Positions 1 through 6,738 of a stretch of DNA of 13,647 bases are shown one piece after another. Source of the stretch: Peptococcaceae bacterium (GTDB lineage: Bacteria; Bacillota; Dehalobacteriia; UBA4068; UBA4997); assembly GCA_019421315.1 (NCBI GenBank), contig JAHZFN010000037.1, positions 3,505 through 17,151 of the forward strand. The letters are read 5' to 3'. The notes below the pieces were generated by a model that had not been told where the DNA came from, did not search any database, and worked only from the letters and a program-made list of their open reading frames with translations. Position numbers and translations under genes: made by a program. How positions within the stretch are numbered: the stretch's first letter is position 1; every line of letters starts with the position of its first letter.

Positions 1-87
1 GACATCCGTAAACACGAACATTACGAAAAACCCAGCGTGAGAAGAAAGAAAAAATCCGAAGCTGCCAGAAAGCGTAAATGGAACTAA
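1..87 (+). CDS. rpsU: 30S ribosomal protein S21, C-terminal part (5' end outside window)
   Basis: The first 28 codons in frame 1, ending at TAA 85-87, give the highly basic C-terminal half of small-subunit protein S21. The stretch EKPSVRRKKKSEAARKRK is the family signature. S21 sits on the 30S platform near the anti-Shine-Dalgarno region and helps initiation. The family is usually about 57-60 residues, so roughly half the gene is missing to the left of the window. The next structure downstream is a terminator about 120 bp after the stop, so rpsU appears to be last in its transcript. No yqeY-like gene follows directly, although one often does in Bacillota (family knowledge). Confidence 0.93.
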   Translation, partial: DIRKHEHYEKPSVRRKKKSEAARKRKWN

Positions 88-207
88 TGAAGTTGGCGGA
101 GCTAATGCTTGGAAAACAAGCGTTTCCGCAGAGGATTGTTTCGGTTTCTTCGGTTTTTTGACAAGAAGAGATTTTAACAAGAGATTTTTAACAGATTGAT
201 ATTTAGG

Positions 208-240
208 GAGCCTGAACTTGTTTTTGTTCAGGCTCTTTTG
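208..240 (+). terminator. Rho-independent terminator after rpsU
   Basis: GAGCCTGAAC (208-217) pairs perfectly with GTTCAGGCTC (226-235) across an 8-nt T-rich loop, followed by TTTTG. It ends the rpsU transcript and insulates the S-layer promoter downstream. Confidence 0.9.
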
Positions 241-327
241 TGTTGCCTGCGGAGCGTTGAGACAAGCCGCCAACCTTTGCGTTGACGGGTCAAAATATAA
301 AATAAATAATAAATAATATATGTAGAT

Positions 328-357
328 TTGCCGCCGTGCCATGCTATCGGGCGGCAA
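328..357. repeat. GC-rich inverted repeat of unknown role
   Basis: TTGCCGCC (328-335) and GGCGGCAA (350-357) form an 8-bp stem with a 14-nt loop in otherwise very AT-rich DNA. It is followed by A-rich rather than T-rich sequence on the plus strand, and the minus strand has no T-run after the stem either, so it is not a standard terminator. It lies about 30 bp before the -35 of the S-layer promoter. Confidence 0.45.
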
Positions 358-372
358 AAAGAAGATTTTGGA

Positions 373-398
373 ATATTGTCGATTTCTATTGACAATAT
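373..398. promoter_or_regulatory. Inverted repeat overlapping the S-layer -35 (possible operator)
   Basis: ATATTGTC (373-380) and GACAATAT (391-398) are perfect inverted copies separated by 10 bp. The right arm includes the GACA of the -35 hexamer at 389-394. A dimeric regulator bound here would compete with RNA polymerase. No known operator consensus was recognised, and chance is possible in AT-rich DNA. Confidence 0.4.
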
Positions 399-417
399 AT
401 TAGCTTTGCATTAAAAT
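389..417 (+). promoter_or_regulatory. Sigma-A type promoter for the S-layer gene
   Basis: TTGACA (389-394) is a perfect -35, followed by a 17-bp spacer and TAAAAT (412-417), one mismatch from the -10 consensus. AT-rich DNA upstream (291-325) could act as an UP element. Transcription would start near 424, giving a leader of about 350 nt before the ATG at 774. Such a strong promoter suits an abundant envelope protein. Confidence 0.75.
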
Positions 418-423
418 AAGAGA

Positions 424-773
424 ATAATATTGGGTAATTTGTCCCTCTTTCGATACCGCAGATTTTCGGTTGAGTCTTTGTTAAAGAAGGATTCCCGCAG
501 ATTGGAGCTGTACCGCTTGCTTTTGGAAAATTTTCAAAAGAAATTTTGAGTGTTTTTCAAGGTGGAATGCATGCACATAGCAGGTGTTTTGGGGTGATTT
601 TGCGGCTTTTTGAAATTTTTTTTGCTTTTTTTGAAAAAAAATTGAAAAAAACTGCAAGTTTTCACAGCGAGAATTTGTATATGTGGTATAAAGTGATTTT
701 CCCAAAAGGTTGCTTGAAAGCGACAAAGAAAATCCGGTATTTATGAAAACAAATTTTTTAAGGAGGCAAAAAA
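424..773 (+). promoter_or_regulatory. Long 5' leader of the S-layer gene
   Basis: If the promoter at 389-417 is used, about 350 nt are transcribed before the start codon. The leader contains a CTTTTG/CAAAAG repeat (520-540) and adjoining T8/A8 tracts around 617-645 that could pair. It ends with the ribosome binding site AAGGAGG (760-766), 7 nt before the ATG. Long leaders on S-layer messages are known to stabilise mRNA in some bacteria; that role here is inference. Confidence 0.45.
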
Positions 774-3338
774 ATGAAAAAAGCGTTAACAGTCCTTTTG
801 GCAGTAGCTATGATGTTCTGCTTCTCCGCTACTGCATTCGCTGCTCAATTCAACGATGTTGACAACAGCTCCAAAGTTGCCAAAGATGCTATCAACAAAG
901 TTGCCGCATTGGGCATCGTTGACGGTTACGATGATGGCGGTTTCCATCCCGGAGACACCATTACTCGTGCTGAATTTGCAAAAATGGCAGACATTGCCAG
1001 CGGTTTGAAAGATTCCGCAAAACAAATGGAAGGTGTAAATTCCGAATTCACCGATGTTAAAACCGGTGTTTGGTACACAGGCTGGGTAAACCTGGCTTCC
1101 GCTCAAGGCTATGTAAAAGGTTATGAAAACGGCACATTCGGCCCCAACAACACCATTACATATGCTGAAGTTGTAACAGTATTGATGAGACTTTTGGGTT
1201 ACAGCGATAACCTGACAGGTCCTTGGCCCATCAACTACATCAACCAAGCTACCAAATTGGACGTTCTTGATGATGTAGAAAACTTCTCCGCAAACGCAAA
1301 CGCAACTCGTTCCGATGTTGCTATCATGTTGTCTGAAACTCTTGACCAGAAAATGGTTAAATGGAACAGCGACGACAACGAATTCCAAGACAAAGAAAAA
1401 GACAAACACACTTACACTTTGTTGGACGATGCATTTGACGGCGTTACAGATCAATACATTGTAACAGCTGTTGACGTTAAAGACGCTGCTAAAATGAAAT
1501 ACACAGTAAACGCTGTAAGCTATGATGACGTTCGCAAAGGCAAAGAAAAACCCGAAACCATCAAAGTTAACTGCGACGCTGACACAGCTGTAGCCGGTGT
1601 TGAACCTAACGCATTGGTTGACCGTCAGGTAACTGTTGTATACGATGATGACAAAGACGCTGCTTACATTCAAGTTGACGACCAAATCATTAAAGTTGGC
1701 AAAGCCGAAAAAGCTAAGAACCCTGACCAAATCAAATTGGACGGTTCCACATATGATATAGCTGCTTATGCTGAAACAAAAAAAGTTGACAACGAAGATG
1801 TTTATACTTGGATTAAATACTTCGACACAACCAAGAGAAACAATGCTGACGGTAATGAAACCGGTTATGCTTTGATCAACGATGACGACGAAGTAGTTGC
1901 AGTTGAAACTGACGAAAATATCGGTGCTGTTTTGTACGGTTATATGTACTTGGTAACTGACGTTGACACTGACGACAAAGATGAATATCAAATCACTTTG
2001 AACGACGAAACCGACATCGATGCTAACGCCGATGACATCATCCTCGTTAAAAACGGCAAACGCGTTGCAACAACCGACTTGAAAGCCGGCGACGTATTGG
2101 TAGAATACACTGACGAAGAAGATGCTGCAAAAGTTTCTTTCTTCAACGTAGTTACCGATGCAGCTGTTACAGGCGAAGTTACTGCTTATGAAGAAGGCGC
2201 AAGCGTAACAGTTGGCGGTGTTGATTACACAACTAACACTAATACAGTATTCTTTGATGATAAATATGAAAGCAAATCTTCCATTAACTTGAAAGACTTG
2301 TCTGACAACAAAGACAAAATCACAGTTTACAAAGGTACTGACAATGCATTATGGTTCATTATCGACGGTAACAAAGGTTCCTCCGATAACTACGCTATCT
2401 TGCTTGACAAGACTGGTTCCACCTCTGCTTGGGGCAACAATGATTACAAAGTTGAATCCGTAAAAGTATTCACCAAAGACGGCGAAACCAAAACTATCGC
2501 AGTTAAAGACAAAGCTTCTGTAAGAACTGAAGTTAACGCCATCAAGAAAGGTGATGTATTCACATACGAACTGAACAAAGACGGCGAAATCAAATCTGCT
2601 ACAGCTATCGCAGATGTTAAAGGTTATGCAGGTGAATATGCCGCTAACGGTTTGGTAGTTTCCAACAACAAATACGTTAAAGTTGACAATACAAACCGTA
2701 CAGTTAACAACGATGCAGTTATCTTCAACCTGAAAGATGATTACGAAGCTGAAAAACTGACCAAAGCTCAAGTTTTGGCTGGCGATGACATCTCCTCCGG
2801 TGCATTGGACGAAGATGCTCCCGACAACATCAACTACATCTATGTTGTATTGGATGATGACAACCACATCAAATTTATGGCTATCACCAACTTCGGCGGT
2901 GGCGACACAGTTGACTACGCTTTGATCAACACAGTTAAAGGCAGTGGTTCCGACTACACCATCACATTCGACGGTGACTCCAAAGTTTATGACTTGGAGG
3001 AAGATTCCTACACTGTAGCAAACGCTAACAAAGGCGCTGCAGCTATCGTTTCTTACAAACTTTCCGGCAACACCGTTAAAGATGTTAAAGTTGTTGAAAA
3101 TGTAGATGATCCTAAAGGTATTACAGTTTCCACTTACGCTGACGGTTTGGTAACATTGTCTGACGGCAATTCTTACGAAATCGGTAAAGATTGCGTATTC
3201 ATCTTGAACGATAAGGGTGACCTCAGCTTCACAACTGAAAAATCCATCAAGAAAGATAAAGGCTTTGTAGGCGTTATCGATCCTGATACTGAAAATGACG
3301 ACGTTCAAAAACTCGAATTGGTAGTTATTTTCAAATAA
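774..3338 (+). CDS. S-layer homology (SLH) domain cell-surface protein
   Basis: This 854-residue secreted protein probably forms or decorates the surface layer. Residues 1-23 are a signal peptide (MKK, hydrophobic core, AFA cleavage site). Three SLH domains follow at about 26-71, 91-142 and 150-191, with the anchoring tetrapeptides TRAE (64-67), TYAE (129-132) and TRSD (178-181). In the family, SLH triplets bind secondary cell-wall polymers. The remaining ~650 residues are rich in Asp, Lys, Asn and Thr, with repeated short beta-like segments, no membrane span and very few Cys. This looks like an extracellular repeat region, but no named domain was recognised. The start is fixed by AAGGAGG 7 nt upstream. 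The strong promoter and terminator make it a single-gene unit, and its even codon choice (AAC, GAC, GGC, AAA) suggests high expression. S-layer subunit is the best guess; an enzyme or adhesin anchored the same way cannot be excluded. Confidence 0.88.
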   Translation: MKKALTVLLAVAMMFCFSATAFAAQFNDVDNSSKVAKDAINKVAALGIVDGYDDGGFHPGDTITRAEFAKMADIASGLKDSAKQMEGVNSEFTDVKTGVWYTGWVNLASAQGYVKGYENGTFGPNNTITYAEVVTVLMRLLGYSDNLTGPWPINYINQATKLDVLDDVENFSANANATRSDVAIMLSETLDQKMVKWNSDDNEFQDKEKDKHTYTLLDDAFDGVTDQYIVTAVDVKDAAKMKYTVNAVSYDDVRKGKEKPETIKVNCDADTAVAGVEPNALVDRQVTVVYDDDKDAAYIQVDDQIIKVGKAEKAKNPDQIKLDGSTYDIAAYAETKKVDNEDVYTWIKYFDTTKRNNADGNETGYALINDDDEVVAVETDENIGAVLYGYMYLVTDVDTDDKDEYQITLNDETDIDANADDIILVKNGKRVATTDLKAGDVLVEYTDEEDAAKVSFFNVVTDAAVTGEVTAYEEGASVTVGGVDYTTNTNTVFFDDKYESKSSINLKDLSDNKDKITVYKGTDNALWFIIDGNKGSSDNYAILLDKTGSTSAWGNNDYKVESVKVFTKDGETKTIAVKDKASVRTEVNAIKKGDVFTYELNKDGEIKSATAIADVKGYAGEYAANGLVVSNNKYVKVDNTNRTVNNDAVIFNLKDDYEAEKLTKAQVLAGDDISSGALDEDAPDNINYIYVVLDDDNHIKFMAITNFGGGDTVDYALINTVKGSGSDYTITFDGDSKVYDLEEDSYTVANANKGAAAIVSYKLSGNTVKDVKVVENVDDPKGITVSTYADGLVTLSDGNSYEIGKDCVFILNDKGDLSFTTEKSIKKDKGFVGVIDPDTENDDVQKLELVVIFK

Positions 3339-3410
3339 TTATTAACAAGAATTTTTGATACTGAATTTTCAGCAATTAAAAATCAAACAGATTTTACAAT
3401 CTGCTTAATA

Positions 3411-3440
3411 AAAAGGCACTCCTTTCGGAGTGCCTTTTTT
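3411..3440 (+). terminator. Rho-independent terminator of the S-layer gene
   Basis: AAAAGGCACTCC (3411-3422) pairs with GGAGTGCCTTTT (3427-3438) around a TTTC loop and runs into T6. It is also A-rich on the 5' side, so it could act from both directions. Confidence 0.92.
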
Positions 3441-3590
3441 GTGCTTTCTTATCCATTTTCTTTGGAGTTTGTTACTTAGAACGGTGAACGGACAAGAAAT
3501 CATAGTGTCAATACGAGCAGGATACTTTGTCAGTCTTAATTAATAGGTTTGTGCCGGTTACCCTGTTTAAAATGTTTAAAAGAAGCCGCA

Positions 3591-3630
3591 AAAAAACAGA
3601 TTATCGAATTTAAACGATAATCTGTTTTTT
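3591..3630 (-). terminator. Rho-independent terminator of nrdD
   Basis: A perfect 16-bp stem (3591-3606 with 3615-3630) encloses an 8-nt AT loop. On the minus strand it lies about 25 nt after the nrdD stop and ends in a run of T. Its symmetric A/T flanks make it potentially bidirectional. Confidence 0.9.
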
Positions 3631-3655
3631 TGTTTTATGATTTTGAATAAAAGAT

Positions 3656-5782
3656 TTATAAATGTAAAACCCTTGCTTTGATTTCCTTGGTTTTGCCCAC
3701 GTTCCAGAAGTTTTCGCCCAAGTAACCGCAGGTTCTTCTGGTTACGTTCATTTTGTTGCGGTCTTTGTTGCCGCAGTTGGGGCATTCCCATTCGTAATCG
3801 TCGTTGATGATTATCTCGCCGTCGTAGCCGCAGACATGGCAGTAGTCGGATTTTGTGTTAAATTCGGCATATTGAATGTTTTCGTAGATGAATTTAACAA
3901 CCTCCTCCATAGCCTCCAGGTTGTGCCGCATATTGGGGATTTCCACATAGGAAATGGCGCCGCCGGAGGAAATGGGCTGGAACTGGCTTTCAAATTCAAA
4001 TTTGCGGAAAGCGTCGATTTTTTCCCGCACATCAACATGATAGGAGTTTGTGTAGTAACCCTTGTCCGTAATATCCTTGATGGTGCCGAACCGTTCCTTG
4101 TCAATTCTGGCAAAACGATAGCAGAGGGATTCGGCGGGCGTGCCGTAAAGGGCAAAGCCGATGTTGGTTTCCTCTTTCCATCTGTCCACCGCCTCACGCA
4201 GATGAATCATGACCTTGCGGGCAAATTCTTCGCCTTTGGGTGTGGTGTGGCTTTCGCCCGTCATCAGCTTGGTAACTTCGTAAAGACCGATGTAACCGAG
4301 AGAAATGGAAGAATAGCCGCCGTAAAGATATTTGTCGATTTTTTCGCCCTTGCCGAGGCGGGCAATGGCGCCGTATTGCCAATGCACGGGGCTGGCATCG
4401 GAGGTTACCTTAAGCAAGGCACGGTGCCTGCACATTAACGCTTCGTAGCAAAGTTCCAGTCTTTCGTCAAACAGCTGCCAGAACTTGTCCATATCGCCGT
4501 GGGCAACAATGCCGATTTGAGGCAGGTTTATGCTGACAACGCCTTGGTTGAAACGTCCTTCAAATTTGTAGTTGCCGTTTTCGTCTTTCCAGGGAGAGAG
4601 GAAGGAACGGCAGCCCATCGGTGAAAAAACGTTGCCCTCATAATTGGCACGCATTTGTTTGGCAGAAATATAATCGGGGTAGAGCCTTTTGGCGGAGCAT
4701 TTTACGGCAAGCTTTGTCAGGTAGTCGTATTTGCCGCCTTTCAGGCAGTTACATTCGTCCAAAACATAAACCAGTTTGGGGAAAGCGGGCGTAACATAAA
4801 CGCCTTTTTCGTTTTTGATTCCCTGCAAGCGCTGGCGCAGAATTTCTTCAATAATCATGGCGTTTTCTTCGATGTACTCATCGTCGTCCGCCAAATGCAG
4901 GAATAACGTTACAAAAGGACTCTGACCGTTGGTGGTCATCAGCGTATTTATTTGATATTGAATTGTCTGAACGCCGGAACGCAACTCGTCTTGCAGGCGG
5001 TCCTTGGCGATGGCAACAATTTCTTCTTCGGAAAGTGAATTGCCGAATTTACCTTGCAGATGGTCGATAAATTTGTTGTAGCTTTTGCGCAGATATTTGC
5101 CCAAATGGCAGAGATCCACCGACTGACCGCCGTATTGGCTGGAAGCGACGGCGGAAATAATCTGGGTCATAACTGTGCAGGCAACCTGGAAGCTTTTGGG
5201 GCTTTCAATCAATTTGCCGTTCATCACGGTACCGTTATCCAGCATATCCTGAATGTTGATCAGACAGCAGTTGAAAATAGGCTGGATAAAATAATCCGCA
5301 TCGTGAAAATGCAGAACGCCCTCGTCGTGCGCCTTGGCAATGTTTTCGGGCAAAAGCAGACGGCGGGTCAAGTCTTTGCTGACTTCGCCTGCAATCAAAT
5401 CCCTTTGGGTGGAGGCGACTGTTGCGTTTTTGTTGGAATTTTCGTCCATAACGTCAACGTTGCTGTTGTGGATAAGGCTCAAAATGGAATCGTCCGTGGT
5501 GTTCGCTTTACGCACCAATGCTCTGGAATAACGATAAATTATGTACGCCTTGGCAAGAACATACTTGTCCAACTCCATCAGCTTCTGCTCCACAATATCC
5601 TGAATATCTTCCACCAGCATACGGGGTCTGTTTTTGCTTTCTATGTATTGAATGATACCCTCGATATCATCCTCGGAAACTCGTTCCTGTTCTTCTACTG
5701 CATTGTTGGCTTTTTGCAATGCGATTTTGATTTTGCTGCGGTCGTAATCAACCACACTGCCGTCTCGCTTAAAAACCTGCAC
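3656..5782 (-). CDS. nrdD: Anaerobic (class III) ribonucleoside-triphosphate reductase, catalytic subunit
   Basis: NrdD reduces ribonucleotides to deoxyribonucleotides using a glycyl radical installed by the SAM enzyme NrdG. The 708 residues show an N-terminal ATP-cone (about 1-90, beginning MQVFKRDG), the ten-stranded barrel with conserved Cys172/Cys173 and Cys391 (in PMGCRSFL), Asn419 in SINLP, a zinc site Cys648-x2-Cys651/Cys667-x2-Cys670, and the glycyl radical loop RRTCGYLG with Gly686. Length and order are normal for the family. The start is GTG at 5782-5780, not ATG, set by AGGAGG (5789-5794) with a 6-nt gap. NrdR boxes upstream point to repression when dNTP levels are adequate. The activase gene nrdG does not follow; a terminator does, so it must lie elsewhere. 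An unidentified cysteine-containing gene lies upstream on the same strand. Confidence 0.96.
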   Translation of the reverse strand: MQVFKRDGSVVDYDRSKIKIALQKANNAVEEQERVSEDDIEGIIQYIESKNRPRMLVEDIQDIVEQKLMELDKYVLAKAYIIYRYSRALVRKANTTDDSILSLIHNSNVDVMDENSNKNATVASTQRDLIAGEVSKDLTRRLLLPENIAKAHDEGVLHFHDADYFIQPIFNCCLINIQDMLDNGTVMNGKLIESPKSFQVACTVMTQIISAVASSQYGGQSVDLCHLGKYLRKSYNKFIDHLQGKFGNSLSEEEIVAIAKDRLQDELRSGVQTIQYQINTLMTTNGQSPFVTLFLHLADDDEYIEENAMIIEEILRQRLQGIKNEKGVYVTPAFPKLVYVLDECNCLKGGKYDYLTKLAVKCSAKRLYPDYISAKQMRANYEGNVFSPMGCRSFLSPWKDENGNYKFEGRFNQGVVSINLPQIGIVAHGDMDKFWQLFDERLELCYEALMCRHRALLKVTSDASPVHWQYGAIARLGKGEKIDKYLYGGYSSISLGYIGLYEVTKLMTGESHTTPKGEEFARKVMIHLREAVDRWKEETNIGFALYGTPAESLCYRFARIDKERFGTIKDITDKGYYTNSYHVDVREKIDAFRKFEFESQFQPISSGGAISYVEIPNMRHNLEAMEEVVKFIYENIQYAEFNTKSDYCHVCGYDGEIIINDDYEWECPNCGNKDRNKMNVTRRTCGYLGENFWNVGKTKEIKARVLHL

Positions 5783-5834
5783 AATGATCCTCCTCTCAAA
5801 TTTTAAACCGTATATCGCATTCTTATATTCGACA

Positions 5835-5913
5835 ACCCCGTGTGCTCACCGCTTTTGCGGTGTAAGAAAATCCGACGTTTGAGTTTTGAGCCTTGGTAAA
5901 GCAACAGCGGGGT
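5835..5913 (-). promoter_or_regulatory. Foldable nrdD leader segment, no family recognised
   Basis: In the minus-strand transcript the ends CGGGGT (complement of 5835-5840) and ACCCCG (complement of 5908-5913) pair to close a loop of about 79 nt. Inside is a GC-rich hairpin, CACCGC/GCGGTG with a four-base loop (5847-5862). The rest of the loop shows no clear second helix. The hallmarks of cobalamin, purine or T-box elements were looked for and not seen. It lies 40 nt before the ribosome binding site, so a cis-regulatory RNA is possible but unproven. Confidence 0.35.
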
Positions 5914-5964
5914 ATTAAAAAACTGATTTTGGTATAATTAAGATGTGATCAGTTAATCACCACA

Positions 5965-5980
5965 TATATATATATAGTAA
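5965..5980 (-). promoter_or_regulatory. Weak fifth NrdR-box-like site over the nrdD -10
   Basis: On the minus strand the core CTATATATAT matches nine of ten positions of the NrdR core CWATATATWG, lacking the final G. It overlaps the -10 hexamer, where a repressor would be effective. It lies in a TA-repeat run, so chance similarity is likely enough to keep the confidence low. Confidence 0.35.
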
Positions 5981-6002
5981 CACATTACGGAGAATTTGTA
6001 AA
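5974..6002 (-). promoter_or_regulatory. Probable nrdD promoter
   Basis: On the minus strand TTTACA (6002-5997) and TACTAT (5979-5974) are separated by 17 bp. Transcription would begin near 5967, giving a leader of about 185 nt. An NrdR box (6011-6026) lies 8 bp upstream of the -35 and a weaker one covers the -10, which supports this as the regulated promoter. Confidence 0.55.
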
Positions 6003-6010
6003 GAGTAAAA

Positions 6011-6026
6011 TCACTAAATATTGTAT
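6011..6026 (-). promoter_or_regulatory. NrdR box 1
   Basis: The 16-mer TCACTAAATATTGTAT contains the core CTAAATATTG, which fits the NrdR consensus (acaCwAtATaTwGtgt) at every strongly conserved position. It lies just upstream of the nrdD -35. NrdR is an ATP-cone repressor of ribonucleotide reductase genes. Confidence 0.75.
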
Positions 6027-6052
6027 GCTATTTTGCTAAAATATGTACGGGC

Positions 6053-6068
6053 ATACTATATGTTGTGT
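6053..6068 (-). promoter_or_regulatory. NrdR box 2
   Basis: ATACTATATGTTGTGT contains core CTATATGTTG, with one deviation at a weakly conserved position. Its start is 42 bp from that of box 1, about four helical turns, so both could be bound on the same DNA face. Confidence 0.7.
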
Positions 6069-6117
6069 TTGTCGGCTTTTGGTGAAAAATCCGCAACTGC
6101 TGATTTTTAAAGGCTTT

Positions 6118-6133
6118 GCACTATATATTGTGT
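6118..6133 (-). promoter_or_regulatory. NrdR box 3
   Basis: GCACTATATATTGTGT has a perfect core, CTATATATTG, and a consensus right flank (GTGT). It is the best match of the array, 65 bp from box 2. Confidence 0.78.
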
Positions 6134-6173
6134 TGTTTTTGACCCTAAAAAGCCGTTTTTTTCAAAGAAATAT

Positions 6174-6189
6174 ACACTAAATATTGATG
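6174..6189 (-). promoter_or_regulatory. NrdR box 4
   Basis: ACACTAAATATTGATG has the consensus left flank ACAC and core CTAAATATTG; the right flank is weaker. It lies 49 bp after the stop of the upstream minus-strand gene and 56 bp from box 3, far from the predicted nrdD promoter. Confidence 0.62.
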
Positions 6190-6238
6190 TCAATTTTTAG
6201 GCGGCAACAAATTGGACGGATAAAAATCAATTTGGGCG

Positions 6239-6598
6239 TTATTCGTCGTCCTTTGGCGAATTGTCCGTTTTGGAAATATTGATGTCGGCGCTGTAATCCT
6301 GTCTGGGCAAATCGGGCAGGTTGGGCAGAGAATTGAGAATTTGCAGGTTTCTCTGACAGTATTCCCAGCCGCAGGAATAGTTCAGACAGGGGGCGCCGTT
6401 TTCCCAGCTGCAAATATAGCTTTCGATGACACACCGCAGCTTATCTGCCAAGCCCAGAGCATTTTCAATTTGCTTTTTATTGGCGAGAGCGACGGAATTA
6501 TAGATTGCCGCCACCTCTATGGCGTCTTTATAGCTTTCCGTCAAGTCCTGGATGTGGCTGATGGCAATATCGCTCATGGGGCAGGTGAATTTTGGCAT
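6239..6598 (-). CDS. Uncharacterised 119-residue six-cysteine protein
   Basis: No family was recognised. The start is supported by GGAGGG seven bases upstream of the ATG. The protein begins MPKFTCPMSD and has a long predicted helical middle (about 10-60) rich in Ala, Glu and Leu. A Cys/Trp-rich patch follows (Cys56, Cys63, Cys71, Cys76, Cys81, with two Trp), then a polar, probably disordered tail rich in Asp, Asn and Lys. There is no signal peptide or membrane segment. With Cys6, six cysteines in a small, apparently cytoplasmic protein suggest metal binding or redox chemistry, but they do not form a standard CxxC pair. It precedes nrdD on the same strand by 456 bp, and the NrdR boxes lie after its stop, so there is no clear operon link. 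It is divergent from the CotS-family gene (140-bp gap). Confidence 0.7.
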   Translation of the reverse strand: MPKFTCPMSDIAISHIQDLTESYKDAIEVAAIYNSVALANKKQIENALGLADKLRCVIESYICSWENGAPCLNYSCGWEYCQRNLQILNSLPNLPDLPRQDYSADINISKTDNSPKDDE

Positions 6599-6738
6599 TT
6601 TGTATCCCTCCGATGTTTAATGTTTATGCGGAAATACGGTTTTTAGTCCAAGGGATAAGGACTTGAAATTTTCGGCGGCGGCCGTAATAACGGCGGTTTT
6701 GCGGCATAAGCTTTTATAAAGCGGAAAGGGGAGATTAT

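Larger units (their letters stand above)
88..773. other. Intergenic region between rpsU and the S-layer gene
   Basis: This 686-bp stretch has no convincing gene. In order it holds the rpsU terminator (208-240), an AT-rich run with a weak possible promoter (TTGACG 282-287, AATAAT 305-310, 17-bp spacer), a GC-rich hairpin (328-357), an inverted repeat (373-398) over the -35 of a strong promoter (389-417), and a T/A-tract-rich leader to the S-layer start. The short open frames on both strands in 481-746 lack a ribosome binding site and have low-complexity Phe/Lys translations. Confidence 0.7.
3339..3655. other. Convergent intergenic region between the S-layer gene and nrdD
   Basis: This 317-bp gap between converging genes holds a small CAGATT/AATCTG hairpin (3388-3403), the S-layer terminator (3411-3440) and the nrdD terminator (3591-3630). 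Nothing was recognised in the 150 bp between the terminators (about 3441-3590). Confidence 0.7.
5783..6238 (-). other. Regulatory region upstream of nrdD
   Basis: These 456 bp lie between nrdD and the gene upstream on the minus strand and contain no convincing ORF. Reading towards nrdD they hold four NrdR boxes (6174-6189, 6118-6133, 6053-6068, 6011-6026), a promoter (5974-6002) with a weak fifth box on its -10, and a foldable leader (5835-5913) before the ribosome binding site at 5789-5794. Confidence 0.75.

Noticed and set aside
481..746. Overlapping 81- and 66-codon ORFs on opposite strands in the S-layer leader
   Set aside because: Phe/Lys-rich products of T/A tracts with no ribosome binding site; more likely untranslated leader.
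786..3308. Long open frames on the minus strand opposite the S-layer gene (401 and 319 codons)
   Set aside because: They mirror the codon bias of the S-layer gene, give Val/Phe/Cys-rich translations unlike any family, and have no ribosome binding site.
5944..5961. FNR/CRP-like dyad TGTGA...TCACC in the nrdD leader
   Set aside because: The spacing between half-sites is 8 bp rather than 6, the second half is imperfect, and it lies downstream of the predicted transcription start.
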